In this document: one piece after another, positions 1-12,000 of the stretch | Position numbering within the stretch: position 1 is the first letter of the stretch | Layout: every line of letters starts with the position of its first letter | From: Ectocarpus siliculosus | Lineage: Eukaryota; Sar; Phaeophyceae; Ectocarpales; Ectocarpaceae | Assembly (NCBI GenBank): GCA_000310025.1 | Contig: FN648236.1 | Location: forward strand, 155,984-219,983 | Direction of reading: 5' to 3' | Length of the DNA: 64,000 nucleotides | Made by a program: the position numbers and the translations under genes | Notes under the pieces: generated by a model | The model's database searches: none | The model's input: the letters and a program-made list of their open reading frames with translations, nothing else | Told to the model about the DNA's origin: nothing

Positions 1-2
1 GC

Positions 3-1231
3 GGCCAGGCCGATGCCGTGCGAGAAAAGATCCAGCGCAAAGCGTTCCTGCGCGAGCTGGACGCCATGATTCGCCTCAGGCATCCTCACACCGTCAACGT
101 CTACGGGGCCATCACCTCACTGCCGGACCGCCTGATTCTGGTCCTGGAGCTGCTCCCGGGCGGTGACCTCCGAACCATGCTGAAAAACTCTGAGCAGCCG
201 CTTCCCGAGGAGCAGTCCCGGCAGATAATCAAAGACATCTGCGCGGGGATGGCCTTCTTGCACAGCAAGTCGACGGTGCACGGCGACCTGAAATCCGCCA
301 ATATTCTTCTAGATGCGCGTGGAAGGGCAAAGGCACGTTGGGCGTGGTTGAGTTTGTCTGAGCGTTTTCGTTGTTTCGGGCCGTGTGGGTTCCACCCTGA
401 CGGTCTTCCGAAGTTTTTGTTGGACGTTCACCTGTTTCCGACGCAACGGGTTTGATGTTTGGTGTGTACATCTTTTCGACTTTTTGTATTGTAAAATAAG
501 CCGTTCCGACTTGTGCGCACTTCCTCACATTCCGTACTGATCCTATCACTAGAATTCGATTTCCGTAGTCACACAAGCTGAGTCCGAACCCAAGACCGAC
601 CAATGAACATTCATTAATATTGAACAATAGAGACCTGTGGGCTTGTCTTGTTTCTACGCACGCCCAGATTGGGGACTTCGGCACGTCGCGATGGACCCAG
701 AACACCGAGAGATCCACGGGTTTGGCCACCTATACCACTAATCCGGGACCAAGCACGCACATAAGCTTCGCATGGACTGCGCCAGAGGTGACGGGACGGT
801 CTGTTTTTTTTCTTCTTGACAGGCCCGAGGTGCAGGCTAAGAGCACGTTGATCTGGCGATTTGATGCACCATACCCAGTTGTGGTGGGAGTGCGTTCACG
901 TCAGCTTTCAGTTCCTCTGACAATTGTGTCATCGTCGGCGCGCGAGCAGGTGCTGGAGAAACAGACAACCTCTAAGGCGAGCGACGTGTACAGCTTCGGG
1001 ATAGTGGTGTGGGAGGTGTTGTCGAGACAGCTACCTTGGGCAGATCAAGCTCAGCCTCGCGACATTTACCTCCGTGTTGTCATTCATGGGGACCGTCCCG
1101 CGTTACCCGCGGATGCTCCCGTAGATATCGCGGATATGCTACTCGGCTGCTGGGCCCAGGAGCCCACTGAACGCCCCACGTTTCAAGCGCTTTCAGGCGG
1201 AGAAAAAGTCAAACCGGTGGTGATGAAATAG
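3..1231 (+). CDS. TKL-like protein kinase, 3' part (5' end outside window)
   Basis: This is the C-terminal two thirds of a protein kinase domain that would phosphorylate Ser/Thr (possibly Tyr) residues. Exons: 3-332, 668-787, 950-1231. Exon 1 carries the alpha-C region (FLRELDAMIRLRHPHTVNVYG), the hinge (LVLELLPGGDL) and the catalytic loop HGDLKSANILLD. Exon 2 carries DFGTSR and ends at APE. Exon 3 carries SDVYSFGIVVWEVLSRQLPW and the terminal Arg motif (ERPTF). The order and wording fit the tyrosine-kinase-like group. The Arg of HRD is Gly, so it is a non-RD kinase. The Gly-rich loop and VAIK lysine lie before the window. Intron 1 (333-667) needs a GC donor (AAG/GCACGT) to give K-IGDFG in frame; intron 2 (788-949) is GT-AG. 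The stop is TAG at 1229. A further 3' exon cannot be excluded. Substrate unknown. Confidence 0.8.
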
Positions 1232-3000
1232 ACTTCGCTTTTTCAATTCGCTGGAGGACTCTGTTGGTGTTTGTACACCTCCTGCGTCTATTTGTTGTTG
1301 TACCACTACAAGTATTTTCGTGCATTTTTTAGTTTGGACGGCATGAGACAAGAAATACTCATGAGATCATATGCGTATTGTTTTGGTCAGAACCCCGGAG
1401 TCTGTACTTTTAGGGTGTGTGAAGAGTTTGCTGTTCTGTGTGGCGTCTACCATGTTGAAGAGCGAGCGCAGACCGACGAAACCTCGCGCTCCCTTCGGGT
1501 GTTCTGGGGCTCAGTGGTACCACCACGAGGCAGTCACGGTTGGAAACTTGCGCTTGGAACACCACGCTCGGGAGCGTGTGACCACTTTTATTTGCCGCCT
1601 TTCCGCGAGGGACACTATAAGTTGTTGTGTATGCCCCCCGTCTATCCTTGCCCACCCTCTCTCTGTCTTCCCGCTCCGATAGAAAAGGCACTAACACTAG
1701 GTCGGGCATGGCCAAGCCCGGAGCAGGTTTACTGCTGCGGACGAGTGCGGGAAACGTTGTTTGTGGCGAAATATTTATTAGGATAGCATGTGGTCGGTGT
1801 ATTTTTCGCTGATACTCTCGGTGTCGGACTTGCTCAGGGAGGCCCCGTACGACCGGAAGAGGCCAGGGTGGACGTGTTAGCAATGAGGTGCGTTAGAGAT
1901 CCTAGTTTAGATCCACCGTTGCTGTCGGCAGGGTTCAAAACGTGACACCGTTGCGCACCCTAGCTGAACGCGCGAGGGCTTATTTGGAGCGTGGCCGACT
2001 TTGGAGTGTGACCGTAAGGGATCGTCTCTGGGTGTCCAGTAGTCCAAAGGGATGCCTGCGATTAATGTTAGTTTTTGCGATTAATAGCCCAAGGGAGCCG
2101 CCTTTGATTCACTTGACATGCGTATGTGTATGGGGCAGCCAGAGGTTCTGCGAAGATAAGTCAATGCCGGCGAGACGAGTGGTGGTATTCATTCCTTGGT
2201 GGCCCTTTGGAGGTCGGTGGAGTACCTGGGGAAGACAGCCAAGCCGCAGCTGTGAACGCGAGCAGCCTCAACGGTGGCACGGAGGCTTACGGTTAGCCGT
2301 GTTGTGTTTCTCATGGTGAGCCGCCGTAGTGAACCTTCCGGAGCGAAGTACGCAAACGGAATGTATGGGAAGATGATCTGCTGAGTTCTATGTAGAATCT
2401 CACCAAGAATGCGGCGTTTGCGAATTTGTGGCTCATCCACACTCCTCTGACGTGCCCGGTACGTTCTGGACTTGGTTTAGTCTAGCTGGTTACGACACGA
2501 AGGATTTCGTGATTTGGCACCCAATCGCCAATGCTTAGATTTCTGTAGTCACCAGCTGAAAAGGTTTTGGTGGTCACGTGCCTGTTGAAGAAAGTGCAGG
2601 CCGTGACGCCTGAACCGTCGACATGCACAGACGCTGGTGACGATGTTAAGGTGCTTACATGCAGGTTTTGGCGAGGCATATTGCACCCTAACCGCGTGCT
2701 TAAGCGTTCGACGGTACACATTTGTGCGATGTGCGGAACGTCACCATCTGGTCGTTCGGTTCGCACCGCGAGAAGGGATACGTGACGTTGCAAGCTATTC
2801 CTAGCCAACCTTCAGGCAGCATTCTTTGCGCTTGATTTAATGTCCTGTTCCCTAGCGCGGGGGATATATCCCGAAGCCCTAGCATTTGGCCGAACGGCAC
2901 GGACGGGCGGATTGTGGAATTTCGTTGAGTCCGCAGTATGCGGACACCAGGCTACCATGTTCCTTCACGTCTTGTCTGTCACCTTCCCCTCGCATTCGAG
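1232..3000. other. No gene seen between kinase and TPR relic
   Basis: Only short open frames without recognisable motifs, codon pattern or paired splice sites are visible. The stretch may hold the 3' UTR of the kinase and unrecognised decayed sequence. Confidence 0.4.
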
Positions 3001-4070
3001 GGGAACTATGAAGAAGCAGGCCCGCTGTTCGAGAGGACCCTTTAGGTTTTTGGTGCAGCCGTGGGTGAAGAACACCCTGACTATGGTTCAGCGCTCAACA
3101 ACCAGGCATTGCTGTTGATCGAGCAGGTGAAAGCCATCACCAAGGTTGCAGGAGATTTCTTGTGGAGTTCGATCGATGGTGCAGTGCCCAACAACCGGGC
3201 ATGGCTGTTGAGTATGTATTTCTCCGCGTGCATAATAAGATTCAACATGTTCCTAAATCTGTTCATACTTCAGGGAGAATATGACGAGGCGAGGCCGTTG
3301 TTTGTGCGGGCCACGGAGATTTTGGGAAACGTGCTGCATCCTCTCTGGCTAGCGACCACAGCCCTCAACAGCCGGGCGGCGTTCTTTAAGACCCAAGCGG
3401 CTTCTAGATGCTAATACGTTCCCCCGCACTTCTAGATCTCAGTCTGACTGAAATCCCACTCCATGATTGTCTGCCGAGGAAACCATTACACCATGACTTA
3501 GTTACTGAGATCGAGCCACTCTACGAGCGGTGACAGGCCGTACGAAGGAATATGCTGGGCCTGGAGCACCCGGATGTGGCTCATGCGCTCAACAACCGGG
3601 CCGGGCGGGCTTGAGAAAGTTATGATCGATCGTCACTTAGTTCTAGATTCCACTTGAACTGAGCTATGCATCCGACTCTGCTACGCTGTCTACGACTGCA
3701 TGCTAGAGCAAGCACGCGGAGGCAGAGCCTCCTCTGCGTGAGCTGGCGAAGGATACCTGGGAGAAGAACCCCGATCCTGAGGACACAACTTTGGCAACCG
3801 TGCTCAGCAACCGGGCGGTGTTGTTTGCGAAGCAGGTGAGAGCCAAGGCGGTGCTTCTAGATGCGTCTGGTAGAACATGCTCCTCCGGATTTCTAGGTCT
3901 GAATTTGACCGAAATCCGAGTGTCTGCCGCACTGTCCAGTGCATATCGGGCAAGCAAACTGAGACCGATCCATTCTGCGAGAGCCCACATATCATCCGAG
4001 GGAAGGTGTTGGGCCTTGAAACCGGATGTGGCCTGGGCGCTTATACAACTGGGCGGCCGTGGATGAAAAT
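3001..4070 (+). pseudogene. Decayed tetratricopeptide-repeat (TPR) exon array
   Basis: Four or more successive exon-like units each resemble one kinesin-light-chain-type TPR. Unit 1 (3001-3126) reads GNYEEAGPLFERTL, then a TAG stop at 3043, then EEHPDYGSALNNQALL. Unit 2 starts after CTTCAG at 3274 and reads GEYDEARPLFVRATEIL. Unit 3 (about 3510-3605) has EIEPLYER, an in-frame TGA, then LGLEHPDVAHALNNRA. Unit 4 (about 3712-3836) reads HAEAEPPLRELAKDT and ends ATVLSNRAVLFAKQ followed by a GTGAG donor. A fifth remnant lies near 3990-4060. The Asn-Asn/Ser-Arg-Ala ending recurs in each unit. The intervening intron pieces also resemble each other (CTTCTAGA...TTGACTGAA). Two in-frame stops argue for a pseudogene. 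In brown algae such TPR exons occur in NB-ARC-TPR and related families; no NB-ARC part is seen here. Confidence 0.7.
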
Positions 4071-4132
4071 ATGTTTCTCCGCAGTTGTAGACCCCCACCT
4101 TGACTGAACGATGCATCCATCTACCACACTAT

Positions 4133-4850
4133 CTTCTTCGCCGAGGTCCTCGAGGTCGTCGTTATCCGATTCAGCGGGGATGATGTTGTTCTGCGGAACC
4201 TGGTGTGCTTGTGGAGGAGGGAGGGGAAGACGGAAGCGGCGGGGGGGGAGGAGACACCCCTTGACCGAGTACGGAGGGCATATGGGGGATGCTGTATGCC
4301 GATGATGCGTGCGTCGTATCGAGGTCTGCAGGAGGACTGGCGAGAATGATGACCATCATCGTTGAGGTGTTCGGAGACTTCGGGCAACGGTGTCGGAGAA
4401 GAAGACGGAGACGCTCCTGATGCGCGCGAAGGACAAGTCGACTACAACAACATCACAGCCCCCCCCGCCTCCACCGCTGACCATCGAAGCCGCGGGACAG
4501 AAATACGCCCAGACGACCGAGTTCCGGTACCTCGGTGGCCTCGTCAACGAACATGGCGACCTCACCCGGGAGATCAGCTACAGGAGCAGAGGAGCGTAGG
4601 CGTGCCTCAGGCGATATGGCCAGGAGGAGCTCTTGGACAGACCGAAAGCGCCATTCCGACTCAAGATCCGCCTCCTCCAGGCGGAGGCGATGGAGGCACT
4701 ACTGTACGGCTGCATGACATGGTCACCACTCAGCGGCCACTATCAGACGCTGCGGTCGACACACCACCGACTGCTCCTTCGAGTTATCGGGTACAAGGAA
4801 GCGCAAGAAAGACACCTACGGGCAGCTCTCTTATTATTATATTATTGGTC
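4133..4850 (+). mobile_element. Non-LTR retrotransposon reverse transcriptase relic
   Basis: A damaged C-terminal half of a reverse transcriptase is spread over several frames. It reads FFAEVLEVVVIRFSGDDVV (from 4137), then LYADDACVVSRSAGGLARMM (about 4288-4350) with the catalytic YADD box. After a frame change it reads VSEKKTETLLMRAKD (4393 on) and TEFRYLGGLVNEHGDLTREI (about 4516-4575). After another change it reads LLQAEAMEALLYGCMTWSP and LRSTHHRLLLRVIGYK (to about 4798). This order is the palm-thumb-connection order of LINE-type elements. At least three frame breaks and a Pro-rich insertion show it is dead. An AT-rich stretch follows at 4830-4862. No 5' part, endonuclease or target-site duplication was recognised. 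Confidence 0.75.
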
Positions 4851-4862
4851 GATAAAATATAA

Positions 4863-6064
4863 AGAAGCACCCTTATTGGCCATTGTCTTCAAGAGGGTTC
4901 GCGGGTTCATTCTCGGTTCTGCCCTTGATGAAGCTGTGGTGCTGATTGGAAAGAGAGAGCAGCAGGACTAGCAGTGGGCAAGCCAGCTGCGTGGTGCTCG
5001 TTGCACTGCTGTGTTTCGTACGCTTGATGATTGCGACTGCGCGGCGGAACATGTGGGGGATACGCCATATGGACCAGGGGACACTGCCACCGTAGTGAGG
5101 CCCCACCATTGACGTGCCCCCCCGTCGCCGGCGCAAACCGGCGCCAAGCCAGGCTGCAGGGCAACAACACAGCAAGCACCAGGGAGGGCGGTTTGGCACC
5201 TCTGGAGGTTGCAAAGGGGTAAAAGCAATCCCTGCGATTGGTAGTAGCGTAGAGTATGTTCTATGGCGAGGTCTAGGCCGCCCTCATGGAGGGATTCGAG
5301 CAGGGGCTCTGCAGCATCATCGGTGCCTTCGAGCAACCAGCACTTTGGATCTCAGCATGTTGGCCAGGCTGATCCCGCGTTGACACTGGATCGAGTCATT
5401 GGGCAGGTAACTGTGTACGCCTGAGGGGACTGGAGGCGTTCGAAGTGATTCGGAGCGCCTAAGACTGTGTTGCAGTACATGTATTTCTGTCTCCAACAAG
5501 TTGTGCACGTGCGATCTTTGTTGCTACCCGCTCGCTCGTGCGCGGTCGAATAGCTGTGCGATGTTCTTCAACCAGGCTGGTTGCACGGCCTGCAGCTCAA
5601 CACGCCTCTCCCCATCAATATTACTACTCCCGGTTGACACACTATGCAGCATGTCTACTGCTGTCACCCCCATCGGTCTCTACTCGGCTGCCTTGCACGC
5701 CGTAAATTGTACTCCGGCTTCAGCTATTAGCTGTGGGGATCACTGCTGTCACATGACCCAACTGCATCCAAGGGTAGATGTTGATTCCTCTTGATGATAA
5801 GAAGCCGGTTGACCAAACGCAAACGTTCGTTGCTCTATTGTACACTGGCTTTGCTTGTCCACCAACACATACCGCACCTGACTTGGCCACTTGAAAGGTT
5901 TTGGCGCCAGGAACCTCAACCGCGAGCCTGTTCTATGGACACGGCTGTAGACAAGACTACTGGCATATGTAGACAAATATCGTTACCGTTTAATGGTCAC
6001 ATGACCTTTTGTGGGTTGACCCGCACCCTCTGTGCTCTGCGGCCATCATTCGGAAAATCGCAAG
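4863..6064. other. Upstream region of the WDR62-like gene; first exon(s) not found
   Basis: The first recognised exon of the downstream WD40 gene starts in the middle of blade 1, so at least one coding exon with the start codon should lie here or farther left. I could not identify it. Several open frames are present but none reads as the N-terminus of this family. Confidence 0.35.
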
Positions 6065-9000
6065 ACATGCTTGCACAACAGCGCTCTTGCCGTCAACCCC
6101 ATCACGGGAGATGTGGCGTATCCGGCCGGCTGCGTCGTGGTCATCTACCAACCCAGGAGAAATCGGCAGTTCAGGTGACACCACGGTCCGCTGGGTAGAC
6201 ATTGGTCCTGTGTATTTCCCTTGAGTCTAGTAAATATCAAGTGTTTTTTAGTTTGAATAAATGAACAGCAACAGCAGCAGCAACAGCAGCAGCAGCAGCA
6301 GCAACGTCAACAACACGTGATATCCCACGACATCTCTGTTTGCAGCATAGAACATCGCGGAAATTTGCGGGGACGGGGATCAGATTCGCAACACAATGTC
6401 GTGTGGTGTACACGCATCCGCGTGACGAATGGCGGCGAATTTTCCGAAATGATGCGAAGATCCGCACTCTGAGCATTTACGTCTCCTGGACTTTTCTTAT
6501 CCTTGACTACTTCCTTCCTGTCTTCTACACGGCCTGCCCCAATCTACCCAACGATAGGTACTTTCGTGCCAGCAAAACGGTAAGCTGCCTGGCTTTCTCG
6601 AGAGATGGAGGCATGCTGGTCGTGGGGGAGAGGGGACATCAGCCGTCGGCCACAGTGTGGAACCTCGCCACGGGTGCGGTTATCCGGGAGCTGGCGGGCG
6701 GGCACCGGTTTGGGATTGGCTGCATATCGTTCACGCCTAGCGGGGGCGGGGTCGTTACGATGGGTTTCAAGCACGACCGGATGCTGAGGGTAAGAAATCA
6801 AGGTTGCTGTTTTGTCGTGTGGGTTTCGCTTGAAGAAACGGCGGGGGGGTGAGTGCATTGCGTGAGTGCCTGGTATAGCTTAGGCTAACCAGTGTGGTAT
6901 CTACCTGCACACAGCAACGTGACTCGTCACTCCCGTTTGTTTCTTAATTGTGTGCGAGGCAACATTTCTAAATATTGCAGCTCCAAGATATGCAGCGCCT
7001 AAACTTGGGAACGTGGGACCCACGGATAGGCCAACGCAGCCCAGACACGCACCATCTATCTACTCGTTTCTCTCTCCTCCCCCCCGCGTGCATGCAACGA
7101 CCGCTGGCGTGAGCCACGGGATTTTTGTCCACTTTGGCTGGATTCTGTGGCGAAATGGACGTCTTCGTTCTTCATGGTGTCAAACGGCCGATGTACTAGT
7201 GGCACGCACACAAGATACGACTGCGGCCATCCTCCTTTTTGCGAGAGACATGTACTACCGTACGTGTCTCAACAGGGGGCGGGAATGGTGGTGTATCTCG
7301 AAAGAGGTGCTTGTTTGCTGGTGAAGCAGTTTTAGCAAGTCATCGAACCGGTACCCCCCGTGGCAGGTGTGGGACCTTCAGCTGGCGAGAGGGCGCACGG
7401 GAGTTTCATCGCCAGACCTGTCTCCGGACCGATTTGCTTGCCCCGTACCTGTCTACCCGTCTTCAGACCCAGAATCTCCGCCCCCTCCGCCACCGCCACC
7501 ATCACACCCATCGAACGGTCGTTGGGATCCGGGCGATTCATTTTCGACGACAGCGGCGGTTGCGCCGAACAGACGAGACGAAGCTCGAGAGGTGGGAGGG
7601 ATTGCGTGAGAGGAGTGCTATTCGAAACCGGATGGGAGTTTGTTTTGTTTTGAGGGGGGGAGTCGCGTTAGCCGCGCTGGGCAGCGAACAGAGATGGAAT
7701 ACAACAGAAACCCATCGACGTCATTGCGTTTGTTTTGTGTTCAAACCCAGCGGATGCTGGTCCTTGCATGAGTGGGGGGGCACAGTCCTTGCGGGTGCTT
7801 CAGAGGAGGAGTTGAGATCAACAAAGTAGACCATATTCCTTGAAATGTACCTTGACCTAGGATGTGTGCAACAAACGAGTAACTGATTTGGGGGGAATTT
7901 ACTTGCACATGGGAGTATGAAGGTGCATGCGATATGTATCGGTGCATTTGGCATGGAAAAACCGACGAGGGGACGACGGCCGAACGACGAGGCAAAACGA
8001 TGCACTGGACACCGAAATGGGAGGGGCTACGATAGCCACGATATTTCTCCTATTGCTTGACAGACGCATCACTAACAACGAAAACCGACCAACCCTTATT
8101 GAAACCAGGAACCATCCCGCGTCTGGAACGATACGCGCGGTCAACGGTCAATTAGCAAGTTCAGTAAAGCATGAGACCGCACCCTCGAAAGGTCCTGCCC
8201 GCTCTCACCCTTCACCGCCGCCCGGGTAACTTCCAGTACAGGAACGTTTCTTAAAGCTTACCAAGATTGGTGCTGAATACTACAGTAGTGAGGTGGTTCT
8301 GCGCGAATTGAGCCTCGTCAACCATACGAATTCCCACAACACGACAATGTTGAACATCACAACAGGTCGCCAGCGTTCGCGTGCCGCAGCGGGTCCGTGC
8401 GATGTCCTTCACCTCTGATGGGGAGTGCCTGGTCACATGCGGCGACAGCCACGTCAAGTTTTGGAAGATGCCCGAGAACGAAGGTACATCGGGAGCAGCA
8501 AACGGGGGGGGGTTCATTGGGATCGGCGCAGATGCTTCTCTTTCTGGCGCAGTCCCGACTCCCAAAGGTGGAGTATCGTCCCGCGGTGACAGCGGCGGTT
8601 TGGGAGTGGCCGGGGGTGGGGAGGTTTCGCCGGTTGTTGGCGTTCTTGAGGGATGGGCCGCCACCATTGGGGAAGAGCTTAAGAGAGCGACGTTCGTGGA
8701 CGTCTGCTCATCGGGTAAGCGCAGCGGTGGCGGCGGCGGCGGCGGCCACGGAGGGGCGGGGGCGGCGGCTCTGGACAGCGTGTTTTGCGTCACCGCGGAA
8801 GGCGTGCTGTGCGCGTTTACTCGGTGAGTATCCTTCAACGTGCGGTGGTTGGAGGAAGTGGTAGTTTACTGCATGTCGGTTGAACACCGTTTTATGTAAA
8901 TGGTAGTCCTGTACCGTCGAGGCAACACGTTCACCTCCCTGCTAAGATTTGGGTATGGGACGTCGGGTGTTCACTGAGTTAGTACCACAGGGCTCTACGA

Positions 9001-12000
9001 CCAAATCGATTGGTTAAAGCCAGGACAGGGTGGCGGACTCCGGGAGAAAGCTGGCGGGGCTTGTTTGCAGAGGAATTCTTGATTAAGTGCGCTTCCGAGA
9101 CTATATTTTCGTTGTCCAAGGTCCTCTAAGAGATGCCTATAGTGTCTTTTCTGAAAGATGCATATAGTGTCCTGTAGGCAGCCAGAAAGACGAGGAGGAA
9201 TGCTACCCGCAATGCCCTAAACAGAGCAGTGACTGGTTGTTGTGGTCACACCGGAAGCTTCAACACGCATCTAACCCCTGCCTCCCCCCTCTCCCCCCAC
9301 CGACGATACAAGGGGTGGTGTGATGGAGCATTGGGTCTCCTTGGAGGCGCCTGCTGCCTACGGCCTGTCTGTACACGAGGACGGCACGCTGGCTGTGGCC
9401 TGCGCCGACGGGGTTGTCAGACTGTTCAAGGCCGACAGCCTCGGCTACGTCGCCACCCTGCCGCGCCCGCCTCCGCTGGGCCACGCCAACATAGCCTCCG
9501 TGAGGGAGCTCCAAGAGATCGCCGACTTGTCGGCTGCGGCGGCGAAGGCTGGCGCTGCCAGTGGCAACGGCGCTGCCGGCGACGACGGTGTTGGCGCGAG
9601 CCCTCGCGCCGTGGCCGAAACGTCCTTCGCTAGTGGGTTTTGTGGCACAGGGGATGCTGCGCCCGAGGAAAATGACAGTGTCAACGTCGGAACCATCGAC
9701 AAAGATGCGTTCGGCAAGGTGAAGAGTGGCAACGGCGACGCCAGCAGTGGACACAGGTCGGTGGTTCGGTATCCCGCGGCGCTGGGGTGCCGGCTTACCC
9801 CCTCCGGAACGAAGGTGGTGTGCATCTACGCTGACAGGGGGCTGTTTATCTGGGACGTAACGGACCCGCTGTGCGTCGGCAAGTACCGGTCGTTCCTCGC
9901 ACACGGCGGCTGTATCTGGGACGTCCAGCGAATGCCCGGTAAGCGCCGAACGCTGCGCTTTTTACGCACACGAAACGGGGGTGAAACACGGACAACAAGC
10001 GGGGAGTAGAGATTTCTTTTGTGCCGGTAACCTCTACGATCGCTCGGTCGGAGAGACTTGTGAATGATAATCTAAACCGCGTGCCACAATTCAACCCTCT
10101 ACTCGCTTATGTTTTCAATGCTTCAAGTTTCGCATATTTTCTCCTCTTTCTACACACACCGACACATGAGGGCATTATCCAGCAACCGAGCAACGGACGA
10201 GTCGTTCAGGGAGCCCGGGGGGTGGCGTACTCTTATGTTTTGCATGCGTTAGCGGTTTGACCATTGAGCGCGCGTCCTCGAGAAGACAGAGAATTGTTTC
10301 CACAGGACCGATGACCGATGGCCAATCATTCTTTCCTACTTTGCCAAAGGTGGTTCAAAACATTTACCCCGGTCTATCTACCCTATCCCTATCACTTCCC
10401 GCCTTTTCCACCCACTTCCTATATCCCAGTACAGCTACCGTATTCTCCTGGCTATATCATGCCTCAAACATCTCCCTGTATGTTCCTTCTACTTCTCCCA
10501 GCCCAGTCGTGTACACTTCCCTCTCTTTCTTGTACAATGGACACTCCGTATTGGCATGAACCCGGTCTTCGCCTTCGGAACCGCATTCACGTTTGAACTT
10601 GTCGTCTTCATCCGGTCTTCGCACTCGGAGCCTCAATCGCATTTGAACTTGTCGTCTTCATCGTCCACCGTCCTAAATCGTCGTCTACGTTCTCGAAGGT
10701 CAATGTCCCCGGTCCTAAATTTGACCTTCTGCTTTGTCTTTGCGTCCATTGGTCCATGTAGGTACCCCTTTTTGAACCCTATTCCTTCATTCCGTACAAA
10801 TCTAGACCTTCCTTCTCCTCGGGGTCTGTGGTTAGATTCTGTTCTTCTCTCTCGGCGAAAGCAACAGCGATCTTCTCCTTGAATCTCTCTCGACCTTCCG
10901 TTTCTAGTGTGTCACCTTCGTCAAGTCCTTCCATACGTCATCTACAACCTTGGCCCACTCCGTGGGTTGGCTACCCCTCCTCTTGCTTAGCTGCTTTGCC
11001 TCCCAAGCTATTGTCGGCAACCTCTCCTCTCCCATACCGTACATGCGGTACTGCCATTTTGTTTTCCTTGTGCCTCTTTCCGATCGTAAGGCTTGGGTCC
11101 CCAGATATTCCCTGACGGCTGCTTTACGTGTGAGCTTTGAGCGCCCTAGGATGATTTTCGCTGCTTTCATCTGCGCCGCCTCGAGCTCTGACTACGTTCT
11201 TATATCCTTTCCATGCTTCTTCGGCGTACTCTAGCGGCGGTACGATTCCGCTATTCAATCTTGCCAATCTGTGCGTGTATCGAGGTGCCTGTTTGCGCGT
11301 ATTGGGTACAGCTTCCCTGCTCGTGCTTTGCCCTTTTCCGCTACCTCGGACATGTGTGCATTCCACGAACAGTCTACTCCCACGGGGGGTTAAAAACTCC
11401 GAGACAAGCTAGGAGCCAGATGACAACATGCTCTCCATCATGTTCGTGTATTCGCGTGGAAGTGTAAAATTCATGGGCCCCGGAAATATCTCGTAAGAAC
11501 ACCTTATCACACGGCGTGCCCCGTGCGTCTGTCATCATTTCCGGCGCAGCGAAAATCCCCACGCTTCCGGGGGCTGGGAGTCAATCGCCCCCTGTCCCAG
11601 ACATCCCTGCCGGGGCGATGGTGACTTGCTCGGCGGACAACACGGTTCGAGTGTGGGATCTCGGGGCTCTCGATGGGAAGGGCACTGGTGATAACGAGAA
11701 TCGTCACTCCGGCAGGCAAGTTGATCAGCAAACGGTAACGATCATTCGACACACTCCGATTTGGGGTCAGGTAGTCGAATCGGGAAAGCTTTCCCGTCAT
11801 GTGTTTCGGTTTCCTTCCTTTTTATCACAATGCCCTGTTTGTCATGCCATTCGAGACTAACCATCATGGCCACCACCACCAACAACGTGCACATTCTTCC
11901 CGCCGTGCGGCTGCGACCGCGTTTTTGCCGCTTCAGGTGGTCCAACATCTACAGCAAGCACCTCCTGCGTGTGCTGTACGCCAGTGGGGAGAACACTCGT

